A stretch of 64,000 nt of DNA from Amycolatopsis bullii. Its GTDB lineage: Bacteria > Actinomycetota > Actinomycetes > Mycobacteriales > Pseudonocardiaceae. Of the stretch, positions 49,901 to 61,951 are shown in pieces. The stretch lies in assembly GCF_014654205.1 (NCBI RefSeq), contig NZ_BNAW01000001.1, positions 434,001-498,000 of the forward strand, in the 5' to 3' direction. The notes beneath the pieces are model-generated. The model ran no database searches and had not been told where the DNA came from. It was given only the letters and a program-made list of their open reading frames with translations. The position numbers and the translations under genes were made by a program. Numbering within the stretch: the first letter of the stretch is position 1; every line of letters starts with the position of its first letter.

Positions 49901-52900
49901 GAACGACAGCGGCAGCACGTCCGGCCGCGGGTCGGCGCGGACCAGGGCGGGCCGGGCTGCTCCGGAGTCCGAAGTGGCCAGCAGCGCGGCCAGCCCGGCG
50001 ACCGTCGGCGTCTCGAACACCGACCGCACCTGCAGTTCGACGCCGAACACCGCGCGCAACCGGGCGACCAGGCGGGTCGCCATCAGCGAGTGGCCGCCGA
50101 GGGCGAAGAAGTCGTCGTCGACGCCGATCGACGCCGTGTCGAGGACTTCGGCGAAGAGGCCGCAGAGGAACTCTTCGACCGGCGTGCGCGGGGCCCGGCC
50201 GGTGGTGACCGCCTGCTGGTCCGGGCTCGGCAGGGCGCGCCGGTCCAGCTTGCCGGACGCCAGCAGCGGAAGCCGGTCGAGGACCACGAACGCCGAGGGC
50301 ACCATGTACTGCGGCAGCCGGTCGCGCACGTGCGCCCGCAGCGCCGCCACCAGGGCGCTCGTGTCCCGCTGCCCGGCCGGGTGGTTGCCCAGCGCTTCGA
50401 GGGCGGCGCGCACCGGGCGGCCGCGGTGGATCCGCTGCGGCTCACCGGTGGTGAACACGGCTTCCAGGGCGCCTTCGTCCGCGGTGAGGGTCGCGTAGAC
50501 GCGGTAACCGTGCCGCTCGCCGAGGTCGTGCAGCGTCTCGGGATCCACCCCGTCCCGTCGGTCCAAAGCGGACAGTGCCGCTTCGGCGTCGCCCGCGGCC
50601 AGCGCGGTGACGGCGGCGAGTTCCCCGGACAGCCGGGCGTTCGGCACGCCGGTCACGCGCAACCGGGCCGGGCGGGCGGCCAGGGCCTCTTCCACGTCGT
50701 CCAGTGCGACGACCCGCTCTTCGGGGGCGGCGGGTCGCGGGGCCTTCCGCAGGACGACGTCGTAGCGGTGCCGGGTCAGCTCGTTGTGGGCGTGGCCGCG
50801 CTTGACCCACAGGTCGACGTCGTCGAAGCCGTCGAGCTGCAGAGCCCGGAAGAAGTCCGGGTCCAGGACGAGTTCGCCTTCGCGGGCGATCGCCTGGTCG
50901 ACCGCGGCGACGTCGCGGCGGCCGTGGCGCAGCTCGGTCGCGGTCCGGAACGCCCGCAGCGACCGGAGGTTCCGGATGTCGCCGAGGAAGATGACGCCGC
51001 CCGGCCGGACGTGCGCGGCGGCCGTGCGGAGGACTTCGGCGAGGTAGCCGACGCTCGGGAAGTACTGCGCGACCGAGTTGATGATCACCGTGTCGAACTC
51101 CGGCAGTTCGCCCAGGTCGTGGGCGGGCCGCGCGGCCAGGTGGACCTTGCCCGCGTACGGCGTCGCCGCGATTTCGCGCCGCAGGTTCGCGATGGCCTGC
51201 TCGGAAAGGTCGACGCCCCAGTACTCCTCGGCGTCCGGCGCGATCCGCGACAGGATCAAGCCACTGCCGACGCCGATCTCCAGGACGCGCTTCGGCCGCA
51301 GGGACCGGATCCGGTCGATCGTCGCCGCGTGCCACTCGCGCATCTCTTCGAGGGGGATCTCGGAACCGTCGTAGCTGGAGTTCCAGCCGGTGAAGTTCTC
51401 CTCCAGGCCACCGGACGCGGCTTCGGTGAAGACGTTCTCGTGCAGCTCGCGCCACTCGCCGACGTGGTCCAGTTCGGCTTCTTCGTCCCGCCCGGCCGCG
51501 GGCACGGCGTACGCGATGAGCCGCCCGTCCTGCGCGACGACGACGGTCTGCCCGACGGCCGGGTGCTCGGCCAGCACGGACTCGATCTCGCCGAGTTCGA
51601 TGCGGTAGCCGCGGATCTTGACCTGGTCGTCGGCCCGGCCCAGGAACACCAGCCGCCCGTCCGGCAGCCACTTGACCAGGTCACCCGTGCGGTAGAGCCG
51701 TCCGCCGGAACCGAAGGGGTCCGCGACGAACCGCTCCGCCGTCAGTCCGGGACGGCCGAGGTACCCCCGCGCCAGGCCGGAGCCCCCGAGGTACAGCTCC
51801 CCCACCACGCCGGGCGGCACCGGCCGCAGCCCGGCGTCGAGCACGTACGCGCGCGTGCCCGGGTCGGGGATGCCGATCGGGACGACCGCCGCGTCCGCCA
51901 GCTCGGCGGGGTCGCTCTCGCCGAGCGTCGAGTTGGTGGTCGCTTCGGTCGGGCCGTAGGCGTTGAACATCCGCCGTCCGGGCGCCCAGCGGCGCACCAG
52001 TTCCGGTGACACGCGTTCGGTGCCGGCGAGCAGCACGCTGTCGCGAGGCAGGTCGAGGTCCGCCGGCATGGCGTCGAGCAGGGCGGGCGGCAGGATCATG
52101 AAGTCGACGCCGTGGGCGTGCGCGTACTCGGTGAGCGCCGGGCCCGCGACCCGCCGCTCGGCCGGGACGACCACCAGGCGGCCGCCCGAGAGCAACCCGA
52201 GGCAGAGGTCCCAGAAGGCGACGTCGAAACTCGGCGACGCGAACTGCAGCACCCGGCTGTGCGGGCCCACCCCGAACCGCTCGGACTGGGTGGCGACCAG
52301 CTTCGCGACCCCCGAGTGCTGGAGGACGACGCCCTTGGGCCGTCCCGACGAGCCGGACGTGTAGATCACGTAGGCCGCGTTCTCGGGCGTGATCACGACC
52401 TGCGGGTCCTCTGTGGACATATCCGCGAGAGCGGTGTCCTCCAGGAGCACCCGCGGCAGCACCGACGGCAGTTTCGCCTCGACCTCCCGGGTGGTCACCA
52501 CGCACACCGGGGCCGCGTCCTCGGCCATGTAGGCGATCCGGTCGCCCGGGTAGTCGACGTCGATCGGCAGATACGCGGCACCGGCCTTGAGCACCGCCAG
52601 CTCGGCGACGATCATGTCCACCGACCGCGGGACGGCCAGCGCGACGACCCGCTCCGGCCCGGCGCCGCGGGCGAGCAGCAGGTGCGCGAGCTGGTTGGCA
52701 CGCGCGTTCACTTCGGCGTAGGTGAGTTCGACGTCTTCGAACACGAGCGCCACCGCGTCCGGGGCTTCGGCGACGCGGCGGGCGAACATCGCAGGGAACG
52801 TCTCGGTGCCCGCCGGTTCGAGGGACCCGGCCCACTCGGTGAGCACCCGGTCGCGCTCGTCTCCTTCGAGGAGGTCCAGGGCGCCGACGGGCCGGTCCGG

Positions 52901-55900
52901 CTCGGCCAGTGCCGCGCGCAGCAGCACTTCGAGACGGCGCAGGATCGCCTTCGCTCCCGCGTGGTCGAAGACGTCGGCGTTGAACTCGAGGACGCCGGCG
53001 ATTCCGGCGTCGCGCTCGGTCAGCGAGATCGACAGGTCGAACTTCGACGTCCCGGTGGTCACCGGAATCCCGGTGACGGCCAGGCCGGGCAGGGTCACCT
53101 CGGCGCGGGCGTTGTTCTGCCCGGCGATCATGACCTGGAACAGCGGGTGGTACGCCAGTGACCGCGCCGGGTTGAGCACCTCGACCAGGCGCTCGAACGG
53201 CACGTCCTGGTGGGCGTACGCGTCGAGGTTGCGCTCGCGGACGCGGGCGAGGAGCTCGCGGAACGTCGGCTCGCCGCCGGTGTCGACGCGCAGGACCAGG
53301 GTGTTGACGAAGAACCCGACGAGGTCGTCCAGGGCCGGGTCGGTGCGGCCGGCGATCGGCGAGCCGATCGGCACGTCGGTGCCCGCCCCGAGGCGGGTGA
53401 GCAGAGCGGCCAGCGCCGCGTGCACGACCATGAACACACTCGCGCCGCTCTCGCGGGCCAGGTCGGCCAGGCCCGCGTGGAGCCCCGCGTCCCAGGTGAA
53501 GGTGTGCAGCTCGCCGCGGAAGGTCGCGGTCGCGGGGTGCGGGCGGTCCAGGGGCAGCTCGATCCGGTCCGGCAGGCCGTCGAGGGCCGTCCGCCAGTAG
53601 TCCAGCTGCGTGCTCAGCACGCTGTCCGGGTCGTCTTCGCGGCCGAGCAGATCCTGCTGCCACAGCGTGTAATCCGCGTACTGGACCGGCAACGGCGTCC
53701 ACTGTGGAGCGTCCCCGGCCCGGCGGGCGGCGTAGGCCGTGGCGATGTCGCGCCACAGCGGGGCCATCGACCAGCCGTCCGAGGCGATGTGGTGGAACAC
53801 CAGCGCGAAGACGTGCTCCCGCGCGTCCAGCCGCAGCAGCTCCGCCCGCATCGGCGCGTGCCGCTCCAGGTCGAACGAGCCGCGGACCAGCCGGGTCAGG
53901 GCCTCGTCGAGGTCGGTGACCTCGCGAACCGGCAGGTCGGCTTCTCCGGCCGGGAGGATGTCCTGGTAGGGCACGCCGTCGCGCTGCGGGAACCGGGTGC
54001 GCAGGGCTTCGTGGCGGGCGACCACGTCCGAGAGCGCCAAGCGCAGTGCGTCGACGTCGAGGTCGCCTTCCAGGCGCATGATCAGCGGGACGTTGTAGGT
54101 GGCCGAGGGGCCTTCGAGGTGGTGCAGGAACCACAGCCGCTGCTGGGCGCCGGACAGCGGAACCAGGTCCGGCCGTCGTGCGGGGAGCAGGGGCGGCCGC
54201 GCGGTGCCGCGGGCGGTGGCGAGCACTGCGGCCAGCCCCGCCGGGGTCGGCGTTTCGAAGACGGCCCGCACCTCGAGCTCGGCGTGGAGTGTGGTCCGGA
54301 CGCGGGCGATCAGGCGGGTGGCCAGCAGGGAATGGCCGCCGAGAGCGAAGAAGCTGTCGTCCGGGCCGACCCGCGGCAGGCCGAGCACGTCGGCGAACAG
54401 CTCGCACAGCTGCCGCTCGACCGGTGTGCGCGGCTCGCGGTCCGAGACCGGGGCGCTCGCTTCCGGGGCGGCCAGCGCACGGCGGTCGAGCTTGCCGTTC
54501 GCCGTCACCGGCAGCGCGTCGAGGACGACGATCGCCGACGGCACCATGTGCTCCGGCAGCCGCCCGGCGGCGAAGGTCCGCAGGTCGGCCGGGAGCGCGG
54601 TGCTCCGGCGCGACCGCCGGGGATTGCCGGTGTAGCTCAGGATCGGGTCCGGGCCGGGCCGGAACGCGCCGGCCGGGTCACTGGTGAAGAGGACGTCGAC
54701 CGAACCGTCACCGGCGGCGGACCAGGTGACGACCGCACCCAGTGCGTACCAGTCTTCGGGATTCACGCCGACGGTGATCCGGCCGTTCGGGACGCCTTCG
54801 ACGCGCAGGCCGTCGCGGCGCCGTGCCGCCACCTCCTCCACGGAGGACACATCGGTGCCCCAGGTCAGCGTCTCCAGAGGCTGCGGCTCGGTGGTCCCCG
54901 GGCGCAGGACGACGTCGTAGCGGTACTGGGTGAGTTCGTTGACCGCCTGGCCGCGCTTGACGCGGATGTCCGCGACGACCCCGTCGAGCCCCGCGAAGAA
55001 CTCCGGTGCCACCAGCAGTTCCTTCTCCCGCAGCAACCGCTGTTCGACGTCGCCGCCGCGCGCCTGGGCCACGGCGGTGTGGAACGCCCGGACCTGCCGC
55101 AGGTGGCGGACGTCGCCGAAGAACAGCGCCCCGCCGGGCGCCAGGAGCGCCAGTGCCTTGCGCACGACGTCGAGGAGGTAAGTCCCGCTCGGGAAGTACT
55201 GGATGACGGAGTTGAGCACGATCGTGTCGAAGAACCCGGACGGCAGGCCGTCGAGGTCGGCGGCGTCGCCGGTACGCAGTTCGACGCGCCCGGCGAGGTC
55301 CGGATCGGCCGCGACCCGCTCCCCCAGCGCAGCGATGACCTCGGCGGAGAAGTCGGTGCCCCAGTACGCCTCGCAGTCCGGGGCCAGCTCGGTGAGCAGC
55401 AGGCCGCTGCCGACACCGATCTCCAGGACCCGCTTCGGCCGGAGTGAGCGAATCCGGGCGACGATCGCGTCGCGCCACTCGCGCATCTCCTCGCGCGGGA
55501 TCGGCTCGCCGGTGTAGCTGGAGTTCCAGCCCGCGAACTCGTCGTCGTCACCGGAGTACATCGAGTCGTACAGCGCGCGCCACTCGCCGACCTGCTCGGT
55601 CTCCTCCTCGGCCGAACCGGAGGTGTCGGCGGGCACGACGTACCCGACCAGCCGGACGTCGCCGGGCCGGTCTTCGCGGGCGACGACGACGGCGTGGGCG
55701 ACGTCGTCGTGCGCGGACAGGGTCGCGGCGATCTCGCCCGGCTCGACGCGGAAGCCGCGGATCTTGATCTGCTCGTCGCCGCGGCCGAGGAACTCCAGGA
55801 CGCCGTCGGGCCGGAAGCGGGCGAGGTCGCCGGTGCGGTACATCCGGGTGCCGGGCGCGCCGAACGGGTCGGCGACGAACCGCTCGGCGGTGAGCCCGGC

Positions 55901-58900
55901 CCGGCCGAGGTACCCGCGGGCGAGCTGGACGCCGGCGAGGTACAGCTCGCCGGGCGTGCCCGGCGGGACCGGGCGCAGGGCGGCGTCGAGGACGTAGGTG
56001 CGGGTGTTCCACACCGGACGTCCGATCGGGACGGATCTGTCCTGAGTGGACGCCCGCCACGAGGTGACGTCGACCGAGGCTTCGGTCGGGCCGTAGAGGT
56101 TGTGCAGCTCGGCTTCGAGGACCTGGTGGAACTGCGCGACCGCGTCCGGGGGCAGGGCCTCGCCGCTGCACAGCACGCGGCGCAGGCTCGCGCACTCCCC
56201 CGCCGCCGGTTCCTGGAGGAAGACCTGGAGCATCGACGGGACGAAGTGGACGGTGGTGATCCCGCGGTCGCGGATCAGCCGGGCGAGGTAGGCCGGATCT
56301 TTGTGGCCGTCCGGCCGGGCGAGCACCTCGGTGGCCCCGGTGAGCAGCGGCCACAGGAATTCCCACACCGAGACGTCGAAGCTGGACGGCGTCTTCTGGA
56401 GCACGCGGTCGCCGTCGGTGAGGCCGTATGCGTCCTGCATCCACAGCAGCCGGTTGACGATCCCGGCGTGCGGGACGACGACGCCCTTCGGCCGGCCCGT
56501 CGAGCCGGAGGTGTAGATGACGTACGCCGGGTTCTCCGGCCGGAGAGTGACTTCCAGGGGCTCGTCGGAGACTCCCGCCAAGGTTCCTGGGTCGTCCAGG
56601 AGCAGAGCGCCTTCGACAGCGGTGTCCGCGACGGCCAGCACCAGCGCCGGATCGGCGTCTTCGAGCATGAAGGCGATGCGGTCGGCCGGGTAGCCGGGGT
56701 CGAGCGGCAGGTAGGCCGCGCCCGCCTTGAGCACGGCGAGGATGGCCGTGACCAGGTGCGTCGAGCGGGGCAGGGCCAGGGCGACCACGCGCTCGGGCCC
56801 GGCGCCGCGCGCGGCCAGCACGCGGGCCAGCCGGTTCGAGACCGCGTCCAGCTCGGCGTAGGTGAGTTCGTCGTCCTCGAAGACGAGCGCGGGATGACCG
56901 GGCGTCCGCGCGACCTGGGCGGCGAACAGCTCGGGCACGGTGAGCGCGGGAACGTCCTGTGTGGCCCCGGACCAGGTCTTTTCGAGGCCGGCACGCTCGG
57001 CGGCGGTCAGCACGTCCAGGGAGCCGAGCCGGCGGTCCGGGGCGGCGGCGACCTGCCGGAGCAGGGTTTCGAGGCGGTCGAGCAGGCCGGCGACGGTGGC
57101 CCGGTCGAACACCTCGGCGTTGAACTCGGCCTGGCCGTGCAGGCCGTCGGCCCGTTCGGTGAAGGAGAACCAGAGGTCGAACTTCGCCGTGCCGGTGCCG
57201 ACGGGCTGCTCGGTGACGGTCAGCCCGGGCAGCTCGACACCGGTGCCGGGGGTGTTCTGCCAGGCGAGCATGGTCTGGAACAGCGGGTGGTGCGCCAGCG
57301 ACCGGGCCGGGTTGAGCGCTTCGACCAGCCGCTCGAACGGGACGTCCTGGTGGGCGTACGCGTCGAGGCTGCGCTCGCGGACCCGGGCGACGAGATCGCG
57401 GAAGGAGGGGTCGCCACCGGTGTCGACGCGCAGGACGAGGGTGTTGACGAAGAAGCCGACGAGGTCGTCGAGGGCGGGGTCGGTGCGGCCGGCGATCGGG
57501 GTGCCGATCGGGATGTCGGTGCCCGCGCCGAGGCGGGACAGGAGCGCCGTCAGGCCCGCGTGCACGACCATGAACGGGCTGGCCCCGCAGGCACGGGCCA
57601 GGTCGGCGAGGGCGGCCTGGAGCCCGGCGTCCCAGGTGAAGGTGAAGAACCCGCCGCGGTAGGCCGAGACCGGCGGGTGCGGCCGGTCGAGCGGGAGCGG
57701 GACGCGCTCGGGCAGACCGTCGAGGGTCTCCCGCCAGTAGCCGAGCTGTGCTGCTTCTTCGGAGGCCAGGAGATCGCGTTGCCAGAGCGTGTAGTCCGCG
57801 TACTGCACCGGCAACGGCGTCCACTGTGGAGTCTCACCGTGCAGGCGCGCGCGGTAGGCCGTGGCGATGTCCCGCCACAGCGGCGACAGCGACCAGCCGT
57901 CGGCGGCGATGTGGTGCACGACGAGGACGAGCACGTGCCGCCGCGGGCCGTCGGTGAGCAGTTCCGCGCGCACCGGGACCCCGGCACCGAGGTCGAACAC
58001 GCCACGGACGATCGCGTCCACCTCGGCGTCCGCATCGGACACTTCCCGGACGGTCAGCTCGACGGTCCCCTCGGGGAGGACCTCCTGGTACGGCACGCCG
58101 TCGGCGACCGGGAAGACGGTCCGCAGGGCCTCGTGCCGGGCCAGGACGTCGTTGAGCGCTTCGCGCAGCGCCTCGACGTCCAGCTCACCGGCCAGCCGCA
58201 TGACGAGCGGGACGTTGTAGGTCGCCGAGCCGCCTTCCAGGCCGTGCAGGAACCACAGGCGCTGCTGCGCGAACGACAGCGGCAGCCGTTCCGGCCGTTC
58301 CGTGACGCGCGTGAGCGGGCGCCGCGCGGTCTCGGTGACGGCCCCGGCGAGGAGGTGGGCGAGCGCGGCGGGGGTCGGGGCGTCGAACACCGCCCGCACC
58401 GGCACCTCGGCGCCGACGGCCGCGCGGATCCGCTGGATCAGCCGGGTGGCGAGCAGCGAGTGGCCGCCGAGGGCGAAGAAGTCGTCGTCCGGGCCGGCCT
58501 GCGGCACGCCGAGGACGTCGGCGAACATCTCGCACAGCAGCTGTTCGACGGGGTTGCGCGGCGCGCGGCCGGGCCCGGCGGTGAAGCGTTCCGGGCTCGG
58601 CAGGGCCTTGCGGTCCAGCTTGCCGGAGGCGAGCACGGGCAGCTTGTCGAGCACCACGAACGCCGACGGCACCATGTACAGCGGCAGCCGGTCCCGCACG
58701 TGCGCACGCAGCGAGGCGACGAGCGCCCCGGTCTCACGCCGTGCGGCGGGGTTGTTGGCGTACGAGCCCGGCGCGCCGGCCGGACGCACCGGCCGGTAGG
58801 CAGCGCCGTCTTCGCCCCTCGTGAAGACGGCTTCCAGTTCGCCTTCGGTCGCCAACGTGACGGCGACGCGGTACCCGACCTGCTCGCCGAGCGCATACAG

Positions 58901-61816
58901 GGCTTCCGGGTCGACACCGTCCCGGCGGCCGAGGGCGGCCACGGCCGCCTCGGCGTCGCCGGTGTCCAGGGCGCGGACCGCGGCCAGCTCACCGGCCAGC
59001 CGCGCGTCCGGGATCGCGGTGACCCGCAGCCGCTCCGGCGTCTCGGCGGCCAGGAACCGTTCCACCGCACCGAGATCGCCGAACGCGACGACCTGCTCCC
59101 CGGCCACCTCACGCCGCGGCGCCTTCCGCAGGACGACGTCGTAGCGGTGCCGGGTCAGCTCGTTGTGCGCGGTGCCCCGCTTGACCCACAGGTCGACGTC
59201 GCCGAAGCCGTCGAGGTCGCGGGCCAGCGCCGGGAAGAAGTCCGGGTCCAGGACCAGTTCGCCCTCGCGGGCGATCGCCTGGTCGACCGCGGCCACGTCG
59301 GTCCGGCCGCGGTGCAGTTCGACGGCGGTCCGGAACGCCCGCAGCGAGCGCAGGTTCCGGATGTCGCCGAGGAAGATCGTCCCGCCCGGTGCCAGCGCGC
59401 CCGCGACGGTCCGCACGACCTCGGCGAGGTAGTCCGCGCTCGGGAAGTACTGCGCGACCGAGTTGATGATCACCGTGTCGAACTCCGGCAGATGGCCCAG
59501 GTCGTGGGCGGGCCGGGCCGCCAGGTGCACCTTGCTCGCGTAGTCCGTGGCCGCGACCTCGCGCCGGACGTTCTCGATGGCGCTTTCGGAAAGGTCGACA
59601 CCCCAGTAGGTTTCGGCGTCCGGCGCGATCCGGGACAGGATGAGCCCGCTGCCGACGCCGATCTCCAGGACCCGCTTCGGCCGCAGCGCGCGGATCCGCC
59701 CGATCGTCGCCGCGTGCCACTCCCGCATCTCGGCCAGGGGGAGCTCGGAGCCGTCGTAGCTGGAGTTCCAGCCCGCGAAGTTCTCCTCGATGCCGGGGGA
59801 TCCGGCGAGCATCTCCTCGTGGACGTCGTGCCATTCGTCGACGTGGCCCCGCTCGGCCGCCTGGTCGCGGTCGGGCACCGGCACGGCGTAGGCGATCAGC
59901 TGCCCGTCCTGCGCGACGACGACCGACTGGCCGACGCGCGGGTGTTCGGCCAGCACCGATTCGATCTCGCCGAGCTCGATCCGGTACCCCCGGATCTTGA
60001 CCTGGTCGTCCGCCCGGCCCAGGAACACCAGCCGCCCGTCCGGGAGCCACTTGACCAGGTCACCGGTCCGGTAGAGCCGCCCGCCGGAGCCGAACGGATC
60101 GGCGACGAACCGCTCCGCCGTCAACCCCGGACGGCCGAGATAGCCGCGCGCCAGGCCGCTTCCGGCGAGGTACAGCTCCCCCACCACCCCGACCGGAACC
60201 GGCGCGAGGTGCGCGTCGAGGACGTACGCGCGGGTTCCCGGGTCCGGCACGCCGATCGGCACTGCGGACCCCGGCGCGATTTCCGGGTCGCAGAGCCCGA
60301 GCGTCGAGTTGGTCGTGGCCTCGGTGGGGCCGTAGGCGTTGAACATCCGCCGGCCGGGTGCCCAGCGGCGCACCAGCTCCGGCGACACGCGTTCCGTGCC
60401 CGCCAGCAGCACGCTGTCCCGCGGCAGATCGCAGTCTTCCGGGAACTCGGCCAACAGGGCAGGCGGCAGGATCATGAAGTCGACGCCGTGGGCGTGCGCG
60501 TACTCGGCCAGTTCGGGGCCGGGCACCCGGCGTTCGGCCGGGACGATCACCAGGCGGCCACCGGAGAGCAGCCCGAGGCACAGGTCCCAGAACGCGACGT
60601 CGAAACTCGGCGACGCGAACTGCAGCACCCGGCTGTGCGGACCCACCCCGAACCGCTCGGACTGCGTCGCGACCAGCTTCGCGACACCGGCGTGGGAGAC
60701 CACGACACCCTTGGGCCGCCCGGTGGAGCCGGAGGTGTAGATGACGTAGGCGGCGTTGGCCGGGACGATCGCGGCGGCCGGGTCCGCCGCCGGGTCCCAC
60801 GAGACGTCGTCGAGCAGCAGGACGTCGCCGTCGAAACGGTCGGCGAGAGCGCGCGTGGTCACCACGCAGACCGGGCGGGCGTCGGCCACCATGAACGCGA
60901 TGCGCTCGGCCGGGTAGTCCTGGTCCAGCGGCAGGTAGGCGGCGCCGGCCTTGAGGACGGCCAGCTCGGCGACGATCATCTCGATCGAGCGCGGCACGGC
61001 GAGCGCGACGACCTGTTCCGGCCCGGCGCCACGGCCGATGAGGAGGTGGGCGAGCCGGTTCGCGCGCACGTCCAGCTCGGCGTAGGTCAGTTCCCGGTCC
61101 TCGAAGACGAGCGCGACCGCGTCCGGTGCCTCCCGGACGCGGGCGGCGAACAGCTCCGGCAGGGTCGACAGCGGCGCCCCGAAGTCCGTCGCGTTCCATT
61201 CCTCGCAGATCCGGCGCAGTTCCGGTGCCGTCATGAGTTCCAACCGGGCCACCGGCCACTGTGGACGATCGCGGGCGTCGGCGAGGAGGTTTCCGAGGTG
61301 GTCCAGCATCCGGTCCACAGTGGATTCGTCGAGGACGTCGGCGCGGTAGTCCGCGCCGTCCCGGGTCAGGTTCAGGTCGAGGGCCAGGTCGGTCTCGGCG
61401 CCGAAACCGACGTTGACCAGCACCGATCCCCCGCGCCCGTGCTCGGGTTCCAGTTCGGCGACCAGGTCTTCGAACGGAACTTCGTGCGCCAGGGCTTCTT
61501 CCCGCGCCTCGCGCACGCGCGCCACCACCTCGTCGAACCCCGGCGAGCCGCCCAGATCCACCCGGAGGGGCACCAGCGCGCCGATCCCGAGCACGACGTC
61601 CGCCGTTCCCGTGTACCGGGACAACAGCACCGTGAACGCCGCGAGGAGGGTCAGCTCGTCGACGGCGGGCAGCGGCCGCTCCAGCCGGGCGAAGACCGGC
61701 TGCCCGAGGTACGGCCGGTCGACCGGCAGCGGCAGCTCCTTCGAGGCCGAAGCGAGGCGGTCACGCCAGAACCCGAGCCTCGACCCTTGTTGCTGCACAA
61801 CGTCACCGTTGCTCAC
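43799..61816 (-). CDS. five-module nonribosomal peptide synthetase, probable siderophore synthetase
   Basis: A 6005-residue NRPS starting at GTG 61816 (GGGAGG 11 bases upstream; the frame runs further but into the iron boxes). Domain order: truncated C - A - nMT - T, C - A - nMT - T, C - A - nMT - T, C - A - T, C - A - T. The four full C domains keep HHxxxDG. The T domains carry GGHS at about residues 1118, 2495, 3909, 4922 and 5956. There is no epimerase, no heterocyclisation domain and no thioesterase; the protein ends 40 residues after the last GGHS. Codes suggest X-Ser-X-betaAla-basic. panD overlaps its stop; mbtH and transport genes flank it. Iron boxes precede it, so expression should rise under iron limitation. 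Confidence 0.95.
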   Translation of the reverse strand: MSNGDVVQQQGSRLGFWRDRLASASKELPLPVDRPYLGQPVFARLERPLPAVDELTLLAAFTVLLSRYTGTADVVLGIGALVPLRVDLGGSPGFDEVVARVREAREEALAHEVPFEDLVAELEPEHGRGGSVLVNVGFGAETDLALDLNLTRDGADYRADVLDESTVDRMLDHLGNLLADARDRPQWPVARLELMTAPELRRICEEWNATDFGAPLSTLPELFAARVREAPDAVALVFEDRELTYAELDVRANRLAHLLIGRGAGPEQVVALAVPRSIEMIVAELAVLKAGAAYLPLDQDYPAERIAFMVADARPVCVVTTRALADRFDGDVLLLDDVSWDPAADPAAAIVPANAAYVIYTSGSTGRPKGVVVSHAGVAKLVATQSERFGVGPHSRVLQFASPSFDVAFWDLCLGLLSGGRLVIVPAERRVPGPELAEYAHAHGVDFMILPPALLAEFPEDCDLPRDSVLLAGTERVSPELVRRWAPGRRMFNAYGPTEATTNSTLGLCDPEIAPGSAVPIGVPDPGTRAYVLDAHLAPVPVGVVGELYLAGSGLARGYLGRPGLTAERFVADPFGSGGRLYRTGDLVKWLPDGRLVFLGRADDQVKIRGYRIELGEIESVLAEHPRVGQSVVVAQDGQLIAYAVPVPDRDQAAERGHVDEWHDVHEEMLAGSPGIEENFAGWNSSYDGSELPLAEMREWHAATIGRIRALRPKRVLEIGVGSGLILSRIAPDAETYWGVDLSESAIENVRREVAATDYASKVHLAARPAHDLGHLPEFDTVIINSVAQYFPSADYLAEVVRTVAGALAPGGTIFLGDIRNLRSLRAFRTAVELHRGRTDVAAVDQAIAREGELVLDPDFFPALARDLDGFGDVDLWVKRGTAHNELTRHRYDVVLRKAPRREVAGEQVVAFGDLGAVERFLAAETPERLRVTAIPDARLAGELAAVRALDTGDAEAAVAALGRRDGVDPEALYALGEQVGYRVAVTLATEGELEAVFTRGEDGAAYRPVRPAGAPGSYANNPAARRETGALVASLRAHVRDRLPLYMVPSAFVVLDKLPVLASGKLDRKALPSPERFTAGPGRAPRNPVEQLLCEMFADVLGVPQAGPDDDFFALGGHSLLATRLIQRIRAAVGAEVPVRAVFDAPTPAALAHLLAGAVTETARRPLTRVTERPERLPLSFAQQRLWFLHGLEGGSATYNVPLVMRLAGELDVEALREALNDVLARHEALRTVFPVADGVPYQEVLPEGTVELTVREVSDADAEVDAIVRGVFDLGAGVPVRAELLTDGPRRHVLVLVVHHIAADGWSLSPLWRDIATAYRARLHGETPQWTPLPVQYADYTLWQRDLLASEEAAQLGYWRETLDGLPERVPLPLDRPHPPVSAYRGGFFTFTWDAGLQAALADLARACGASPFMVVHAGLTALLSRLGAGTDIPIGTPIAGRTDPALDDLVGFFVNTLVLRVDTGGDPSFRDLVARVRERSLDAYAHQDVPFERLVEALNPARSLAHHPLFQTMLAWQNTPGTGVELPGLTVTEQPVGTGTAKFDLWFSFTERADGLHGQAEFNAEVFDRATVAGLLDRLETLLRQVAAAPDRRLGSLDVLTAAERAGLEKTWSGATQDVPALTVPELFAAQVARTPGHPALVFEDDELTYAELDAVSNRLARVLAARGAGPERVVALALPRSTHLVTAILAVLKAGAAYLPLDPGYPADRIAFMLEDADPALVLAVADTAVEGALLLDDPGTLAGVSDEPLEVTLRPENPAYVIYTSGSTGRPKGVVVPHAGIVNRLLWMQDAYGLTDGDRVLQKTPSSFDVSVWEFLWPLLTGATEVLARPDGHKDPAYLARLIRDRGITTVHFVPSMLQVFLQEPAAGECASLRRVLCSGEALPPDAVAQFHQVLEAELHNLYGPTEASVDVTSWRASTQDRSVPIGRPVWNTRTYVLDAALRPVPPGTPGELYLAGVQLARGYLGRAGLTAERFVADPFGAPGTRMYRTGDLARFRPDGVLEFLGRGDEQIKIRGFRVEPGEIAATLSAHDDVAHAVVVAREDRPGDVRLVGYVVPADTSGSAEEETEQVGEWRALYDSMYSGDDDEFAGWNSSYTGEPIPREEMREWRDAIVARIRSLRPKRVLEIGVGSGLLLTELAPDCEAYWGTDFSAEVIAALGERVAADPDLAGRVELRTGDAADLDGLPSGFFDTIVLNSVIQYFPSGTYLLDVVRKALALLAPGGALFFGDVRHLRQVRAFHTAVAQARGGDVEQRLLREKELLVAPEFFAGLDGVVADIRVKRGQAVNELTQYRYDVVLRPGTTEPQPLETLTWGTDVSSVEEVAARRRDGLRVEGVPNGRITVGVNPEDWYALGAVVTWSAAGDGSVDVLFTSDPAGAFRPGPDPILSYTGNPRRSRRSTALPADLRTFAAGRLPEHMVPSAIVVLDALPVTANGKLDRRALAAPEASAPVSDREPRTPVERQLCELFADVLGLPRVGPDDSFFALGGHSLLATRLIARVRTTLHAELEVRAVFETPTPAGLAAVLATARGTARPPLLPARRPDLVPLSGAQQRLWFLHHLEGPSATYNVPLIMRLEGDLDVDALRLALSDVVARHEALRTRFPQRDGVPYQDILPAGEADLPVREVTDLDEALTRLVRGSFDLERHAPMRAELLRLDAREHVFALVFHHIASDGWSMAPLWRDIATAYAARRAGDAPQWTPLPVQYADYTLWQQDLLGREDDPDSVLSTQLDYWRTALDGLPDRIELPLDRPHPATATFRGELHTFTWDAGLHAGLADLARESGASVFMVVHAALAALLTRLGAGTDVPIGSPIAGRTDPALDDLVGFFVNTLVLRVDTGGEPTFRELLARVRERNLDAYAHQDVPFERLVEVLNPARSLAYHPLFQVMIAGQNNARAEVTLPGLAVTGIPVTTGTSKFDLSISLTERDAGIAGVLEFNADVFDHAGAKAILRRLEVLLRAALAEPDRPVGALDLLEGDERDRVLTEWAGSLEPAGTETFPAMFARRVAEAPDAVALVFEDVELTYAEVNARANQLAHLLLARGAGPERVVALAVPRSVDMIVAELAVLKAGAAYLPIDVDYPGDRIAYMAEDAAPVCVVTTREVEAKLPSVLPRVLLEDTALADMSTEDPQVVITPENAAYVIYTSGSSGRPKGVVLQHSGVAKLVATQSERFGVGPHSRVLQFASPSFDVAFWDLCLGLLSGGRLVVVPAERRVAGPALTEYAHAHGVDFMILPPALLDAMPADLDLPRDSVLLAGTERVSPELVRRWAPGRRMFNAYGPTEATTNSTLGESDPAELADAAVVPIGIPDPGTRAYVLDAGLRPVPPGVVGELYLGGSGLARGYLGRPGLTAERFVADPFGSGGRLYRTGDLVKWLPDGRLVFLGRADDQVKIRGYRIELGEIESVLAEHPAVGQTVVVAQDGRLIAYAVPAAGRDEEAELDHVGEWRELHENVFTEAASGGLEENFTGWNSSYDGSEIPLEEMREWHAATIDRIRSLRPKRVLEIGVGSGLILSRIAPDAEEYWGVDLSEQAIANLRREIAATPYAGKVHLAARPAHDLGELPEFDTVIINSVAQYFPSVGYLAEVLRTAAAHVRPGGVIFLGDIRNLRSLRAFRTATELRHGRRDVAAVDQAIAREGELVLDPDFFRALQLDGFDDVDLWVKRGHAHNELTRHRYDVVLRKAPRPAAPEERVVALDDVEEALAARPARLRVTGVPNARLSGELAAVTALAAGDAEAALSALDRRDGVDPETLHDLGERHGYRVYATLTADEGALEAVFTTGEPQRIHRGRPVRAALEALGNHPAGQRDTSALVAALRAHVRDRLPQYMVPSAFVVLDRLPLLASGKLDRRALPSPDQQAVTTGRAPRTPVEEFLCGLFAEVLDTASIGVDDDFFALGGHSLMATRLVARLRAVFGVELQVRSVFETPTVAGLAALLATSDSGAARPALVRADPRPDVLPLSFAQQRLWFLHRLEGPSATYNMPTAVRLTGALDVDALRTALADVVERHEALRTVFPEIDGEARQLVLEDVSIPLPVRAVTEATLADAVSEAAGTVFMLESEIPLRARLLRLGAREHVLVLVFHHIASDGWSTAPLWRDLATAYTARQAGETPQWTPLPVQYADYTLWQRDVLGEPVIEPQLAYWREALAGLPERIELPTDRPHPAEASYRGEQFAFGWDAELHGGLVDLARACGASVFMVVHAGLTAVLTRLGAGTDIPLGTSIAGRTDAALDDLVGFFVNTLVLRVDTGGDPSFRDLVARVRDRSLDAYAHQDVPFERLVEALNPIRSLAHHPLFQTMLAWQNNAVADLALPGLTVAEEPVRTGTARADLTFFVGERPGNQAGIRGTAEYNSDVFDRGTVEAILERLRTLLAAVVADPDTRIGAVDLLTAAERDQLAADPATPLPAETAAGLFAAQVARTPDALALTFGSERLTYTELDSRATALARALLARGAAPERVVAVALPRSVDLVVALLAVLKTGAAYLPLDLNHPADRIELMLTDAEPHLVIASEGFGDRLVRPGDTGPEPAWPSISPDHPAYVIFTSGSTGRPKAVAGTQRALANRLHWGRDLARGVRVAKSALTFIDGSTELLGGLVAGDPVVLADDTTATDPRALAAFVRETGAQVLTVVPSLLDTFAEDTPAGAFDSVTTWITSGEPLSEPLAEKVAARWPSATLVNLYGCSEVAGDSLAQVCGPVAIGRPVANTRAYVLDAALRPVPPGVRGELYLAGAGVARGYLGRPALTAERFVASPHQPGERMYRTGDLVRRRADGTLDFLGRADQQVKIRGFRVEPGEVEAVLTADPSVARAAVIARDNRLIAYVAPAGDPVALRALLAERLPEYLVPSAIVVLDALPLNANGKLDRAALPDPEVRTSGRLARTPAEQALCELFADVLGVPSAGPDDGFFALGGHSLLATQLVSRIRALLGVEVPIRAVFDAPTPARLAEALDPGRGRRPALVAADRPDVLPLSFAQQRLWFLDRLDGPSATYNIPWAWELTGPVDTDALRAALGDVVARHEVLRTLLVEEDGTPRQVVLDEADPVLVTEAAADLDESVAAAASYCFALDAEIPIRATLVSAGPDRHVLVLLVHHVAGDGWSLPPLKRDLDTAYAARLRGERPQWTPLPVQYADYTLWQREMFGRADDPDSLLGRQAAFWRDTLAGIPDELALPADRPRPPRSTNRGAAVPFTVPASVHRGLQELAHRSDTSTFMVLQAALAALLTRLGAGTDIPLGTPVAGRSDHALDDLAGFFVNTLVLRTDTGGDPTFRQLLDRVREADLAAYAHQDLPFEHLVELLNPPRSLARHPLFQVMLAVYHSGPEPERLLGLDAAYRDTGLRQAKFDLSFDLVETADGIDGDLEYSLDLFDEPTARTLTERLVRVMTAVVADPDRPLSRLDVLDAPERERVLREWSAGAPLTVSAPTVVDRLAAQVAATPDATALSDAHSSVTFAEFAARTDRLARWLASQGAGPEKVVALVLPRSAAVVEAIFGVFKTGAAYLPMDPDQPADRLSAILADSGAALVLSSRSLASLVPGALFVEDIVDCHAALTPPSPSNPAYVLYTSGSTGKPKGVVVPHSGLVNLFHSHRETLYRPAVAAAGGRRLRVGHAWAFFFDASWQPQLWLLDGHEVHVVDDDTRRDPERLAAVVRERELDFLELTPSHFAQLAAAGVIADGRCALGVVGVGGEAVSQTLWETLSSMPGTQAYNLYGPTEATVDALVGRFGDAGRPVVGRPVHNTRAYVLDGGLAPVPAGVPGELYLAGAGLARGYHGRPGLTADRFVADPFGPPGERMYRTGDLVRWRPDGQLEYLGRTDDQVKLRGFRIEPGEIETALARHDDVTEALVVVREERLVAYTTPANADPVRLREFLARSLPEYMVPAAIVPLPAFPVTPNGKLDRTALPEPGFAARGRAPETATEQALCEIFAEVLGVAVVGADDDLFTLGGHSMLLVVLRNRITERLGTELPIAEFFRTPTAAGLAALLNEDEDYPCTAP
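46941..49985 (-). other. NRPS module 4: C, A (beta-alanine predicted), T
   Basis: C domain HHIASDGW near residue 4096. The A domain is atypical: the core 4 region reads FIDGSTELL, so Asp235 is replaced by Ile with Asp at 236, and core 5 reads LYGCSE. The code IDTTISLGDK agrees with the published beta-alanine pattern VDWVISLADK (from memory) at six of ten positions, including the diagnostic hydrophobic-Asp start. No methyltransferase. T domain near 4922. Confidence 0.78.
49986..54215 (-). other. NRPS module 3: C, A (X, same code as module 1), N-methyltransferase, T
   Basis: C domain with HHIASDGW near residue 2678. The A domain has the same ten code residues as module 1 (DVWILAATNK), and long stretches of A and methyltransferase are nearly identical between the two modules. 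Methyltransferase motif near 3514, T domain near 3909. The same monomer is expected at positions 1 and 3. Confidence 0.82.
54216..58330 (-). other. NRPS module 2: C, A (serine predicted), N-methyltransferase, T
   Basis: C domain with HHIAADGW near residue 1306. The A-domain code reads DVWHLSLVDK, one conservative change from the known serine code DVWHLSLIDK. An inserted methyltransferase (VLEIGVGSG near 2135) suggests N-methyl-serine. T domain near 2495. Its methyltransferase is more diverged than those of modules 1 and 3. Confidence 0.85.
58331..61816 (-). other. NRPS module 1: truncated C, A (X), N-methyltransferase, T
   Basis: Residues about 14-200 are only the C-terminal half of a condensation domain (no HHxxxDG). 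The A domain follows with YGPTE at about 496 and code DVWILAATNK, which matches no substrate I know. A SAM methyltransferase (VLEIGVGSG near 721) is inserted between A8 and A10. T domain near 1118. Boundaries are approximate. Confidence 0.8.
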
Positions 61817-61865
61817 CGGTAGACCAGCCTCCCGCTGCTCACGGCGCCCCGATCGGAGCGCGAAC

Positions 61866-61884
61866 TTAGGTGACCCTAACAAAC
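61866..61884. promoter_or_regulatory. iron box before the NRPS gene
   Basis: TTAGGTGACCCTAACAAAC matches the 19-base iron box at 14 positions, 50 bases upstream of the NRPS GTG. The region is AT-rich compared with its surroundings. Confidence 0.72.
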
Positions 61885-61910
61885 AGATGGTGAGGATGCA
61901 CTCCTGTACC

Positions 61911-61929
61911 ATCGGTTAGCCTTACCTAA
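61911..61929. promoter_or_regulatory. iron box before the FecCD permease operon
   Basis: ATCGGTTAGCCTTACCTAA matches the iron box consensus at 16 of 19 positions, the best site in the window. It ends 23 bases before the permease GTG and shares the 135-base divergent promoter region with the NRPS. Confidence 0.85.
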
Positions 61930-61951
61930 ATCAGTACCAGTCGGAGGTGCG

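Noticed and set aside
43946-61822. Very long open frames antisense to the NRPS, up to about 2000 codons
   Set aside because: They are Arg/Val/Gly-rich mirror frames produced by third-position GC bias and have no domains; the minus-strand NRPS explains the region.
61817-61912. Extending the NRPS 32 codons upstream to 61912
   Set aside because: The added residues come from the iron boxes and AT-rich promoter and are not family-like; GTG 61816 with GGGAGG is better.
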